Positions 1-7,421 are shown, counted from the first letter of the stretch. The stretch: DNA of 64,000 bases from an uncultured Clostridia bacterium (GCA_934120315.1 CAKOTX010000002.1:1-64000); one strand, 5' to 3'. Program-made: numbers and translations. The notes: generated by a model from the letters alone, not told the origin.

Positions 1-222
1 GCTTGGGGAAGAGGACAACAAGATGTAGTTGAAAATATATTTGGCTATACAATTTCAGCAGCTAAAGGAAAGCCAACTAATTCAGAATTTATAGCGATGA
101 TTGCTGATAAATTAAGACTTGAATTAAAGAGTGCAGAGATATATAAATATCTCACTATGTTTATTAAAAATAATAAATGTAGTGAGTTTTTTTGTAAAAT
201 TTTACTCTATTTGATTGAATAA
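1..222 (+). CDS. spo0A: Spo0A, C-terminal end (partial, extended C-terminus)
   Basis: The 5' part lies outside the window. The visible 73 codons match the DNA-binding end of the sporulation master regulator Spo0A: the block reading GKPTNSEFIAMIADKLRLEL is the family's near-invariant C-terminus. Known Spo0A proteins stop a few residues after it (…KLRLEHKAS). Here the frame stays open for about 30 more codons (EIYKYLTMFIKNN…) to TAA at 220-222 and passes through a strong terminator hairpin at 151-193. The extension is Lys/Asn/Phe-rich and looks like translated non-coding DNA. Either the stop codon was lost or one base is wrong here. Identity is near certain; the true C-terminus is not. Confidence 0.93.
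   Translation, partial: AWGRGQQDVVENIFGYTISAAKGKPTNSEFIAMIADKLRLELKSAEIYKYLTMFIKNNKCSEFFCKILLYLIE
151..193 (+). terminator. Rho-independent terminator inside the spo0A frame
   Basis: The arms CTCACTATGTTTATT (151-165) and AATAAATGTAGTGAG (172-186) pair over 15 bp, including two G-U pairs, with a 6-nt loop. Seven T follow. It lies wholly upstream of the in-frame stop at 220-222, so a transcript ended here has no stop codon. Confidence 0.9.
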
Positions 223-407
223 TACGGAAAAATGTTGTAATATATTAGCAACCTTTTCAAAGTCAGAAAGGAAAGTCTTTTACAAAAAAGGTAAAGACTA
301 AAAGTGTCATTACATAGTCGAAGTGAGGAAGTTGTTACGAGGCTTCCTTTATTGAAATTACTAGTTATATGTGGTATATTGTATGCAATAAAAAATAATT
401 AATATTT
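223..407 (+). other. Intergenic stretch with two stem-loops, no gene seen
   Basis: No credible reading frame. Two hairpins are visible: GTCTTTTAC/GTAAAGAC at about 274-298 with one bulge, and AGGAAG/CTTCCT at about 327-350 followed by TTTATT. They could be the end of a small RNA or the remnant of an older unit; no confident promoter was found for them. Confidence 0.35.
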
Positions 408-436
408 TTGACAAAATTATGTAAATATGTTACAAT
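408..436 (+). promoter_or_regulatory. SigA-type promoter of the 77-aa gene
   Basis: TTGACA at 408-413, a 17-nt spacer and TACAAT at 431-436. The spacer contains ATTATGTAAATATG, shared almost exactly with the promoter at 6574-6602. The leader after it carries the hairpin ATATAG…CTATAT near 443-461 and a small AAAC/GTTT hairpin near 470-482. Confidence 0.85.
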
Positions 437-526
437 AATACATATATAGGCTTTTGTCTATATGTTGTAAACCTCGAGTTTGCATTTGTGAAATACGTCT
501 TTAGTAAAAAAAATTGGAGGTACATT

Positions 527-760
527 ATGTTGGAAATGAAAACCGCAAAGCTTGTTAAACAGGCAATTGATCAGCAGGTAGGAAAGGATGCCATTGATTT
601 GGAATCTGTCTGCAGAATGCAGCCCCTTGCTGTACGTACCAATGGAAGTGGATATACTATCCTTGGTATTCAGAGTGGAGACCTTACCATCTTGGTATGG
701 ATTCAGGTCAGCGAGACTCTGGGTGTAACGGTTCGCCGTGTAAAAACTCAAGCTTGGTAA
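527..760 (+). CDS. Hypothetical protein, 77 aa, GC-richer orphan
   Basis: The start is ATG 527 because TTGGAGG lies just upstream (515-520); an in-frame ATG at 488 has no ribosome site. The product starts MLEMKTAKLVKQAID, has one Cys, no signal peptide or membrane segment, and ends in a beta-rich, Trp-containing stretch (LVWIQV…VKTQAW). Codon use (CTG, CGT, ACC, CAG) is much richer in GC than flanking genes, which suggests transfer or special expression. It is a stand-alone unit with its own promoter, a structured leader of about 85 nt and a strong terminator. The C-terminal pattern R-x-(N)-G-S-x-Y/F…VW weakly resembles that of the 142-aa protein at 6693. Function not recognised. Confidence 0.75.
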   Translation: MLEMKTAKLVKQAIDQQVGKDAIDLESVCRMQPLAVRTNGSGYTILGIQSGDLTILVWIQVSETLGVTVRRVKTQAW

Positions 761-792
761 TTCCTTCCGACAAAATAAAGATATATCTTTTT

Positions 793-820
793 CTCCCATT
801 GAAAGATGGGAGTTTTCTTT
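793..820 (+). terminator. Terminator of the 77-aa gene
   Basis: CTCCCAT (793-799) pairs with ATGGGAG (806-812), followed by TTTTCTTT. Confidence 0.9.
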
Positions 821-908
821 GTATATAAAATATAATATTGTCTAGTAAATTTAATATTTTTTATAGTATGTCAGATATAGAATTTTACTATTATAATTAC
901 TAAACTAG

Positions 909-937
909 GTGACAAAATTATGAAAAAGATGTAGAAT
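909..937 (+). promoter_or_regulatory. Possible promoter of the DUF5011-deacetylase gene
   Basis: GTGACA (909-914), a 17-nt spacer and TAGAAT (932-937), about 32 nt before the start codon. Both boxes deviate from consensus. Confidence 0.45.
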
Positions 938-968
938 ATAGTCGAATAATAAAATAAAAGAGGAAAAA

Positions 969-2171
969 ATGAAGAAAACATTTATATTAATAATAGTAAT
1001 ATTGATATTAGGACTAGTAGGAGAAGGAATAAAACTAGCAGATAAAAATTTAAAATTAGAATTAATAGGAGACAGTGAAGTACAAGTAGAAGTAAACAGT
1101 GAATACAATGATTCTGGAGCAGAAGCAAGATTTTTTAATAAAGATATGACATCTAAAATAAAAAGAACAGGAAAAGTAGATACTAGTAAATTGGGAGAAT
1201 ATGAGATAAAATATGAATTTCAAGATAGAGAAGTCATAAGAAAGGTAATAGTAAAAGATACTCAAAAACCAGAAATAACATTAAAAGGTAGTGAAAGTGT
1301 TACAATTCCATATGATACGAAATATCAAGAAGATGGATATACTGCAACAGACAATTATGATGGAGATATTACGCAGAATGTTGAAATATCAGGAGAAACG
1401 GTAAATGATATAACTAAAAAAATTATATATACAGTAAAAGATTCATCTGGAAATGAAACAACCAAAGAACGTATAATAATAACAGAACCTAAAAAAGAAG
1501 AACAGCAAATAGTTGAACCTTCAACAAGTACTAATGATGAGAAAAGTGTAATATATCTAACATTTGATGATGGACCAAGTAGAAGCATTACACCACATAT
1601 TTTAGATATATTAAAAGAAGAAAATGTAAAAGCAACATTTTTTGTAATTAATTTTGATTCAAATGAAGAGTATCTTATAAAAAGAATTGTAAATGAAGGA
1701 CATTCTATTGGAATACATGGATATTCACACAATTATAAAGAAATATATAAATCAGTAGATGGATATATGGATAATGTGAAAAAATTGCAAAGCAAAATAA
1801 AAAATCTTACAGGTATAACAACAACAATAACAAGGTTTCCTGGTGGGAGTTCAAACACAGTAAGCAGATTTAATCCAGGTGTAATGACGAGATTGACGAA
1901 AGAGGTTCTTAATCAAGGATTTAAATACTATGATTGGAATGTTGGATCAGGTGATTCTGGTGGTGCCAAGACAAAAGAACAGGTATACAATAATGTAACA
2001 AAAGGATTGAAAAAAGGTAGAAGAAATGTAGTATTAATGCACGATTTTTCAGGAAATAAAAAGACATTAAATGCATTAAAAGATATTATAGAATATGGCA
2101 AGAAAAAAGGATATTCTTTTGATAGAATTACTGAAAATACACCAATGGTAACACAAAGAGTACAAAATTAA
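969..2171 (+). CDS. Membrane-anchored polysaccharide deacetylase with two DUF5011-like domains
   Basis: A 400-aa exported enzyme expected to remove acetyl groups from N-acetylated cell-surface glycans such as peptidoglycan. An uncleaved signal or membrane segment (about residues 5-21) is followed by two immunoglobulin-like repeats of DUF5011 type (about 31-93 and 97-170; the second carries YTATDNYDGDIT). An acidic linker leads to a NodB domain (about 194-385). NodB motifs present: TFDDGPS (198-204, Asp200/Asp201), HGYSH (His250, His254), RFPGG (289-293) and MHD (His358, Asp359). All catalytic and metal residues are kept. It is a single gene. Substrate (peptidoglycan or other glycan) is not decided by sequence. 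Confidence 0.92.
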   Translation: MKKTFILIIVILILGLVGEGIKLADKNLKLELIGDSEVQVEVNSEYNDSGAEARFFNKDMTSKIKRTGKVDTSKLGEYEIKYEFQDREVIRKVIVKDTQKPEITLKGSESVTIPYDTKYQEDGYTATDNYDGDITQNVEISGETVNDITKKIIYTVKDSSGNETTKERIIITEPKKEEQQIVEPSTSTNDEKSVIYLTFDDGPSRSITPHILDILKEENVKATFFVINFDSNEEYLIKRIVNEGHSIGIHGYSHNYKEIYKSVDGYMDNVKKLQSKIKNLTGITTTITRFPGGSSNTVSRFNPGVMTRLTKEVLNQGFKYYDWNVGSGDSGGAKTKEQVYNNVTKGLKKGRRNVVLMHDFSGNKKTLNALKDIIEYGKKKGYSFDRITENTPMVTQRVQN

Positions 2172-2289
2172 TTTGAATGAAATTTATCTTATAAAGATAG
2201 CATATTAGCAAGTGTAATTACATTAGTAATATTTTAAATTTATGTCTGCCATCCTGTTTGCACCTCTTTATTATCATTATATGTTATAC

Positions 2290-2318
2290 TTGAAAAATAG
2301 TGAAAACTATGATAATAT
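2290..2318 (+). promoter_or_regulatory. Promoter of the alpha-amylase gene
   Basis: TTGAAA (2290-2295), 17-nt spacer, TAATAT (2313-2318), 22 nt before the ATG. Its position excludes the longer upstream in-frame start at 2242. Confidence 0.7.
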
Positions 2319-2340
2319 ACATTCGAAAGGAAAGATACAA

Positions 2341-3783
2341 ATGAAGGAAAATAGAATACTAATGCAATACTTTGAATGGTATTTGAAACCAGAAGATAAG
2401 TTATGGCAACAGGTATCAAGAGAAGCTGGAAAATTAAAAGAAATAGGTATAACAGATGTATGGTTACCACCGGCATACAAAGGTGCTGGAGGAAGATTTG
2501 ATGCAGGTTATTCAGCTTATGATTTATATGATTTGGGAGAATTTGAACAAAAAGGTAGTATAGAAACAAAATATGGTACAAAAGATGAATATATACAAGC
2601 AATAAAAGATTTACATGAAAATAATATTAAAGTATATGCAGATATTGTGTTAAATCACAAAATAGGAGCAGATGAAGCGGAAACAGTATATGCAAGTGAG
2701 GAAGAGTGCACAGATAGAACAAAAGATACAACATTGCCAAAAAAAATTACAGCATGGACTAAGTATAATTTTACTGCTAGAAATAATAAATATTCTGATT
2801 TTAAATGGAATTATAAACATTTTAATGGAACAGATTGGGACGAAAGTGGAAGAAAGAATGGAATCTTTAGATTTAGTGGAAAACATTGGGACCAAAATGT
2901 AGACCAAGAAAATGGAAATTATGATTATTTAATGGGAGCAGATATAGATTTTAACAATCCAATTGTTGTAGAAGAATTAGAAAAATGGGGAAGATGGTAT
3001 TTAGAGTTTACAGGAGTTGATTCATTTAGGTTAGATGCAGTAAAACATATCAAATCTGATTTTATGGCAGAGTTCATCAGAAAAATGAAAGAAGTAAGAC
3101 CAGATTTGAAATGTGTTGGAGAATATTGGAATAGAAACTTAGACACATTAAAATGGTATATAGATAAAACCAATTCAACAATTCCATTATTTGATGTTCC
3201 ATTACATTATAATTTATATGAAGCTGCAAATTCTCATGGAAATTATGATATGGGAAGAATATTTGAAAATACATTAGTAAAAGAAATGCCAAGTTTAGCA
3301 GTAACATTTGTAGATAATCATGATACAGAGCCTGGTCAAGCATTATTTTCTTGGATTCCAGATTGGTTTAAGCCATTAGCATATGCACTTATCTTATTAA
3401 GAAAAGATGGTTTGCCATGTATATTTTATGGAGATTATTATGGAATTCCATCGCAGAATATTGAAGGCAAAAAAGATATGTTAGAAAATATGATGAGACT
3501 AAGAAAAAATTACGCTTATGGAGAACAAAAAGATTATTTTGATCATCATGATATTATAGCATTTGTAAGAACAGGTGATGATGAGCACGAAAATTCAGGA
3601 CTTGTTGCAATCATTAGTGATGGACCTGGAGGAGGAAAGACAATAAATGTTGGACCTAGACTTGCTGATTCAGTATTTTATGATTATACAGGACATGTAA
3701 AAGAGACTGTATATGTAGATAAAGATGGAAATGGAATTTTTTATTGTGATGGTGGAAGTGTTTCAGTTTGGGTTAAAAAATAA
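2341..3783 (+). CDS. Alpha-amylase, GH13 family, cytoplasmic type
   Basis: A 480-aa glycoside hydrolase that cleaves alpha-1,4-glucan internally. ATG 2341 is preferred over an in-frame ATG at 2242 because it has the ribosome site AAAGGA and the promoter lies between the two. The protein begins MKENRILMQYFEWYLKPEDK, typical of cytoplasmic amylases of the GH13_5 subgroup, and has no signal peptide. Catalytic residues are visible: Asp232 in FRLDAVKH, Glu261 in GEYW, and His327/Asp328 in FVDNHDTEPGQ. The length fits an A/B/C-domain amylase without binding modules. It probably acts on stored glycogen or imported maltodextrin; no sugar transporter or other glucan gene is adjacent. Confidence 0.95.
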   Translation: MKENRILMQYFEWYLKPEDKLWQQVSREAGKLKEIGITDVWLPPAYKGAGGRFDAGYSAYDLYDLGEFEQKGSIETKYGTKDEYIQAIKDLHENNIKVYADIVLNHKIGADEAETVYASEEECTDRTKDTTLPKKITAWTKYNFTARNNKYSDFKWNYKHFNGTDWDESGRKNGIFRFSGKHWDQNVDQENGNYDYLMGADIDFNNPIVVEELEKWGRWYLEFTGVDSFRLDAVKHIKSDFMAEFIRKMKEVRPDLKCVGEYWNRNLDTLKWYIDKTNSTIPLFDVPLHYNLYEAANSHGNYDMGRIFENTLVKEMPSLAVTFVDNHDTEPGQALFSWIPDWFKPLAYALILLRKDGLPCIFYGDYYGIPSQNIEGKKDMLENMMRLRKNYAYGEQKDYFDHHDIIAFVRTGDDEHENSGLVAIISDGPGGGKTINVGPRLADSVFYDYTGHVKETVYVDKDGNGIFYCDGGSVSVWVKK

Positions 3784-3806
3784 GATCATATAAAAGAGGT
3801 AGGAGT

Positions 3807-4319
3807 TTATGGTAAAACTTTAACGATTTTGCCGGGAACTCCTACTATTGTTACATTTGAAGGAACATTTTTTAGGATAACAGCATTTGCACCAATTTTT
3901 ACATTATCTCCTACAATAATATTTCCAAGAATTTTTGCCCCAGAACCAATAAAAACATTGTTGCCAATAGTTGGATGTCTTTTGCCTTTTTCTTTGCCTG
4001 TACCGCCTAGAGTTACGCCATGAAAGAGTGTTACATTATTTCCAATTATTGCAGTTTCTCCTATAACTACGCCGGTACCGTGGTCAATAAATAATCCTTT
4101 TCCTATTGTTGCACCTGGATGAATTTCAATTCCAGTTTTTCTTTTGGCTTTTTCACTTATATATCTTGCTATTAGGAAATGTTTTTTAATATAGAAATAA
4201 TGTGAGATTTTATAATACAGCAAGGCCTTGAAAGTGGGGCATAGCATAGCTTCTAGTGAATTGTTTATTGATGGGTCTCTTGATTTTATTAATTCAATTT
4301 GTTCTTTTATATAATTCAT
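3807..4319 (-). CDS. cysE: Serine O-acetyltransferase
   Basis: A 170-aa enzyme making O-acetyl-L-serine from serine and acetyl-CoA, the first committed step to cysteine. It has a short helical N-terminal part and a left-handed beta-helix built of hexapeptide repeats from about residue 65. The signature GVTLGGTGKEKGKRHPTIG and the upstream IDHGTGVVIGE segment carry the active-site His/Asp residues. The short N-terminus is like many Firmicute CysE proteins. The start has AGGAG 6 nt upstream. It converges with the amylase gene, only 23 nt apart, with no clear terminator between them. No cysK lies beside it. Confidence 0.93.
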   Translation of the reverse strand: MNYIKEQIELIKSRDPSINNSLEAMLCPTFKALLYYKISHYFYIKKHFLIARYISEKAKRKTGIEIHPGATIGKGLFIDHGTGVVIGETAIIGNNVTLFHGVTLGGTGKEKGKRHPTIGNNVFIGSGAKILGNIIVGDNVKIGANAVILKNVPSNVTIVGVPGKIVKVLP

Positions 4320-4336
4320 AATATTTCTCCTGATTT

Positions 4337-4366
4337 ATTATATGAATTATGGCTTTGTATTGACAA
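4337..4366 (-). promoter_or_regulatory. cysE promoter overlapping the tRNA-Gly promoter
   Basis: On the minus strand TTGTCA (4366-4361), an 18-nt spacer and TATAAT (4342-4337). Its -35 shares five bases with the opposite-strand -35 of tRNA-Gly (4360-4365). Confidence 0.6.
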
Positions 4367-4388
4367 TTAAATTTTATTTATTTATAAT
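4360..4388 (+). promoter_or_regulatory. tRNA-Gly promoter
   Basis: TTGACA (4360-4365), 17-nt spacer, TATAAT (4383-4388): a full consensus promoter ending 8 nt before the tRNA. Confidence 0.85.
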
Positions 4389-4396
4389 GGGTATAT

Positions 4397-4470
4397 GCGG
4401 GTATAGTTTAGTGGTAGAATGTTATGCTTCCGACCTAATGGCGTGGGTTCGATTCCCACTACCCGCTCCA
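4397..4470 (+). tRNA. tRNA-Gly (anticodon TCC)
   Basis: Acceptor arms GCGGGTA/TACCCGC, D-arm GTTTAGTGGTAGAA, anticodon loop CTTCCGA with TCC, T-arm GTGGG TTCGATT CCCAC, and encoded CCA. The anticodon stem TTATG/CCTAA has one T-C mismatch. The 3' end (ACCCGCTCCA) recurs at 7288-7297, so this gene is the likely integration site of the following element. Confidence 0.93.
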
Positions 4471-4512
4471 GTAATGTTTCTGTTCGAACTTTTTATAGAA
4501 CAGATGATATGA

Positions 4513-4542
4513 AAATCAATCAGTAATGGTTGATTTTTTTCT
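4513..4542 (+). terminator. Terminator downstream of tRNA-Gly
   Basis: AATCAATC pairs with GGTTGATT, followed by T7. A second hairpin, CTGTTC/GAACAG at 4480-4503, lies between the tRNA and this terminator. Confidence 0.7.
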
Positions 4543-4590
4543 TTTGCAAAAAAATCATCCTAAACTTTAAATGGAAGGATGGTGTGAAAA

Positions 4591-4866
4591 ATGAATATTA
4601 TCAAAGAAGAATTACAATTTGAGGAAAGCCTTAAACAAAGACTAAAATTTATATGTGAGTTCTCAAAGGTAACTCCTACTTTTATCAATGGCAGTATTAG
4701 AAAAAATGAGAAAACAAATATTTCATATATTGAGCCACATAGAGTAATTATAAAAAACATTACATTTCTTGTTTTCAATTATTCTAATGATGTTTATATC
4801 TCTAATTTAGTAAATAAAATCCGTTTATCAGAATTAGAAGAATATTTGAAAAAAATTAGTTTGTAA
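4591..4866 (+). CDS. Hypothetical protein, 91 aa, in the tRNA-linked element
   Basis: A soluble, Lys/Asn/Ile-rich 91-aa protein (begins MNIIKEELQFEESLKQRLK) with no signal peptide, membrane segment or motif I can name. GGAAGG and GGTG precede the ATG. It starts 120 nt after tRNA-Gly and lies just ahead of the broken recombinase, so it is probably cargo or an accessory gene of the integrated element. Base composition matches the host. Function unknown. Confidence 0.6.
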   Translation: MNIIKEELQFEESLKQRLKFICEFSKVTPTFINGSIRKNEKTNISYIEPHRVIIKNITFLVFNYSNDVYISNLVNKIRLSELEEYLKKISL

Positions 4867-4870
4867 AAAA

Positions 4871-4898
4871 TTGACATTTCATTAAATCGTGATATAAT
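4871..4898 (+). promoter_or_regulatory. Promoter before the recombinase pseudogene
   Basis: TTGACA (4871-4876), 16-nt spacer, TATAAT (4893-4898). The transcript would have a leader of about 170 nt ending in the hairpin at 5018-5061. Confidence 0.8.
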
Positions 4899-5017
4899 AT
4901 AGACAATTAATTATGTACATTTGTTCGACAAGAACTATATATAAATGTATGAGTACTTTGAAAAATTTATATTATATTACAGATATATTGTATTTTATTA
5001 CATGATAAATGGATTTA

Positions 5018-5061
5018 AGAGATGTCAATAGTACTCGTATGTACTTTGATGTCTCTTTTTT
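5018..5061 (+). terminator. Terminator-like hairpin in the recombinase leader
   Basis: AGAGATGTCA (5018-5027) pairs with TGATGTCTCT (5047-5056) with G-U pairs, an inner AGTAC/GTACT stem and a T-run to 5061. The recombinase ribosome site AGGAGG (5065-5070) starts only 4 nt later, so the hairpin could attenuate recombinase expression. Confidence 0.75.
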
Positions 5062-5078
5062 GTTAGGAGGTTTAGAAA

Positions 5079-5700
5079 TTGGGTGAAGAAAAGAAAAAAT
5101 GTGGATTATATATGAGAGTATCAACAGAAGATCAAGCAAGAGAATGGATTTAGTCTTCCAGAACAAAAAGAAAGATTAGAGTTATTTTGCAAATTTAAAG
5201 ATTATGAAATAGTTGATTATTATGTTGATGCTGGAATAAGTGCTAAAACTGGAAATTATAGACCAGAATATGAAAGATTAAAAGAAGATATAAAATCTAA
5301 GAAAATAAATACAATAATTGCTTTAAAACTAGATAGAATTACAAGAAGTATCTTTGATTGGGAAAAACTAATTACTTTTTTAGATGAAAATGATGCCTAT
5401 ATAGATTGTGCTAATGATGAAATTAATACTACAAATGCAAATGGAAAAATGGTTTCAAGACTTTTAATGAGTGTAAGTAAAAATGAAATTGAAAGAACTA
5501 GCGAAAGAACAAAAATCGGTTTAGCAGGTGCAATAAAACAAGGGCATATTCCATCTAAAGCTCCACTTGGATATAAGCACGAAAATAAGAAATTAGTTAA
5601 AGACTATGCTACAAAGGATATTGTAGTTAGAATATATGATTTATATTATAACGGCTATTCTTATCAGAAAATAAGCAATATATTATTTCTCAAATATTAG
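5079..5700 (+). pseudogene. Serine recombinase (resolvase/invertase family), frameshifted and truncated
   Basis: TTG 5079 sits 8 nt after AGGAGG and begins LGEEKKKCGLYMRVSTEDQAREW, the large serine recombinase N-terminus with the catalytic Ser in RVSTEDQA. An extra T at about 5145 causes a stop at 5151. Removing it restores GFSLPEQKERLELFCKF…YYVDAGISAKTG…IIALKLDRITRS…ANGKMVSRLLMSVSKNEIERTSERTK, all typical of the catalytic domain, then the start of the recombinase domain (PLGYKHENKKL…YSYQKISNIL). Homology ends at about 5685, where the frame runs into unrelated sequence. The zinc-ribbon and coiled-coil C-terminal half is missing. It is non-functional as written. Confidence 0.85.
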
Positions 5701-6233
5701 ATAATCTAAAATCACCTTTGCTAGATAAAAATAATAAGCTTATTTCAAATGAGAACATAGAAAATATCAAAAATTATATTGAAAACGTAACTAATGTTAC
5801 TCAGACTGTTAGAAGTGTAAATGACTTAAATGTAGCTATTAAAGATTTTGAATTTTATACACTTGAAGTAGGTCAGGAAAATCGTTCACTTCAATATCAA
5901 ATAGAACAAAAAGATGAAGTTATTGAAAAATTAAATGATAAATTATCTGCTAAAGATAAGATTATTATTAAACTACAAGAGGAAAAAGAAAGCTTAAAAG
6001 CACAATTGCAGAAATTTAAAGGTTTTTGGCATAATTTAATGAGTCACTTTCATAAAAGAATAACTTATGATAATGACCAAAATTATAAAATAGTTAGTGA
6101 TGACTTATATAAAAATGGCATATTTGATGATAACGACAATGAAATTGCTAATAATATTTTAAGAAAAGTAACTATATCAAATGAAAAGAAAGCAGAAAAA
6201 AATAAGAAAAGAAACAATGATAAAAGATTTTAA
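5688..6233 (+). pseudogene. C-terminal fragment resembling a Pre/Mob-type mobilisation protein
   Basis: The frame is open from the break in the recombinase, without its own ribosome site or N-terminal domain. It encodes ILDNLKSPLLDKNNKL…, a long coiled coil (VIEKLNDKLSAKDKIIIKLQEEKESLKAQLQKF) and a tail of the form WHNLMSHFHKRI…VSDDLYKNGIFDDNDNE. This tail arrangement recalls the C-termini of Pre/MobV plasmid mobilisation proteins in Clostridia. The relaxase domain is absent, so an internal deletion probably joined the recombinase start to the mobilisation-gene end. Assignment is from remembered family character and is moderate. Confidence 0.5.
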
Positions 6234-6549
6234 AATGGAGGTAATAGAAAATGGAACAAAAAAAGTAAAATATTTAATAGATATGATTAATAATATGGAT
6301 ATTAAAGATAAATTAAGACTAGCAATATGTATGAGCCAAAGCAAATGGTCTGGACTTATATATAATACCAAAAAATATTATAAAAAATTTGATAGTATGT
6401 TAAAAGATATAGATGAAGAATATAGAACTACACTTATAAATTTTGGAAAATATAAACTTGTAATGTTTGCAATGGCTAAACTTATGGAAATGGAAACTAC
6501 AGAACAAAATAAAGTTGCACTATATTTATTTAATAGCATTAAACATTAG
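6217..6549 (+). CDS. Hypothetical protein, about 110 aa, in the decayed element
   Basis: A basic, helical protein (MIKDFKMEVIENGTKKVKYLIDMI…NSIKH) with no recognised domain. The frame opens at 6181, overlapping the mobilisation fragment; ATG 6217 or 6235 is the likely start, each with only a weak ribosome site. It shares AT-rich composition with the element. It may be a genuine accessory gene of the element or a passenger. Function unknown. Confidence 0.5.
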   Translation: MIKDFKMEVIENGTKKVKYLIDMINNMDIKDKLRLAICMSQSKWSGLIYNTKKYYKKFDSMLKDIDEEYRTTLINFGKYKLVMFAMAKLMEMETTEQNKVALYLFNSIKH

Positions 6550-6573
6550 AATGAAAAAAGGACAAGCGAATTT

Positions 6574-6602
6574 TTGACAAATTTATGTAAATATTGTATA
6601 AT
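6574..6602 (+). promoter_or_regulatory. SigA-type promoter of the 142-aa gene
   Basis: TTGACA (6574-6579), 17-nt spacer, TATAAT (6597-6602). It matches the promoter at 408 at 28 of 33 positions, including most of the spacer. The leader (about 85 nt) has a GATGAA/TTTCATC hairpin and a GTGC/GCAC hairpin immediately before AAGGAGG. Confidence 0.85.
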
Positions 6603-6692
6603 TATAAGTGATGAAGCATTTTGTTTTACTCCGTTTCATCAGTAGTTATTAACATCTTTTAGAACGTGCTATTGCACAAGGAGGAAAAAAAC

Positions 6693-7121
6693 ATGGCAAA
6701 ATTTGAAAACGAAGGCTATTGCCCCTGCATCTTGGTCCCGAAGACATGGAACGAAAACACCGACACCCGCCTGATCGGACTTTGGAGTCTCGTTGGAGCT
6801 TCCATTGTTTACGAGGAGAGAGACAAGTACAATCACCGCCTCGACATCGCAGCATGTAACCAGATCTTTGGCACTGACGTTATTGCATATAATGTGCTTT
6901 CTGCCATCGTTAAGAAGAACGCCACCGCCGATAAGATCAAGGTACGCCAGCTGTGCAGCGGAGAGGCCGATACCCAGAAGACCTCTGACATTCAGAAGGT
7001 TATGGGTGAGGTTACCAATCCCGAGTTGGTTGTTCGTGCTGGTAGCAACTTTGTTGTTCTGCTGGCAGATGCCGAGTACGGACTGGACGTGTGGGTCTGG
7101 GACCTTCGCATTACCTGGTAA
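6693..7121 (+). CDS. Hypothetical protein, 142 aa, strongly GC-rich orphan
   Basis: ATG 6693 follows AAGGAGG. The product begins MAKFENEGYCPCILVPKTW, is soluble, has CPC near the N-terminus, a middle helix rich in Lys/Gln, and a Trp-rich end (GLDVWVWDLRITW). Codon choice (CTG, GCC, ACC, AAG) is far from that of the neighbours, so the gene stands out as foreign or specially expressed. It is a single unit with its own promoter, structured leader and terminator. It lies inside the interval bounded by tRNA-Gly and its 3'-end copy, so it could be cargo of that element. No family recognised. Confidence 0.75.
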   Translation: MAKFENEGYCPCILVPKTWNENTDTRLIGLWSLVGASIVYEERDKYNHRLDIAACNQIFGTDVIAYNVLSAIVKKNATADKIKVRQLCSGEADTQKTSDIQKVMGEVTNPELVVRAGSNFVVLLADAEYGLDVWVWDLRITW

Positions 7122-7131
7122 GACATGCCGT

Positions 7132-7183
7132 GAAAAAAAGAAAAATGTATTTTCTTTTCCTTGCAAGAGGTTTTTCTTTTTTT
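7132..7183 (+). terminator. Terminator region after the 142-aa gene
   Basis: AAAAGAAAA pairs with TTTTCTTTT, or alternatively with the later TTTTTCTTT, followed by a long T-run (7171-7183). Confidence 0.5.
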
Positions 7184-7287
7184 TATTTATTTTATTGCAA
7201 ATAATAGATAATAATGTTATTCTATATATAACTTGATTGATTATTGTATCAATCGTTAATGAGAGAAAAGTTGTAAATATCTACGAC

Positions 7288-7297
7288 ACCCGCTCCA
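7288..7297 (+). repeat. Copy of the tRNA-Gly 3' end (candidate attachment-site repeat)
   Basis: ACCCGCTCCA is identical to the last 10 nt of tRNA-Gly (4461-4470). The 18 nt before it can form a GTTGT/ACGAC stem like a T-arm, but the loop is not a T-loop and no acceptor or anticodon partner exists, so it is not a tRNA. It fits the far boundary of an element of about 2.8 kb. Confidence 0.55.
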
Positions 7298-7386
7298 ATA
7301 AGTAAATTGTTACTATAAAGAAGATATTTCATAGATAAAAGCATAAATATAGCAAATTTTTCATATAATATTAGTGTCAATTGAGT

Positions 7387-7415
7387 TTGACAAGTTAAAT
7401 ATTATATGTTTAAAT
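7387..7415 (+). promoter_or_regulatory. Promoter of a candidate small RNA
   Basis: TTGACA (7387-7392), 17-nt spacer and a weak -10, TTAAAT (7410-7415). Confidence 0.5.
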
Positions 7416-7421
7416 ATATTT

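Noticed and set aside
7261..7300. Second tRNA-Gly ending ACCCGCTCCA
   Set aside because: Only the 3' 10 nt and a possible T-arm-like stem match; the loop is not a T-loop and acceptor 5' strand, D-arm and anticodon are absent.
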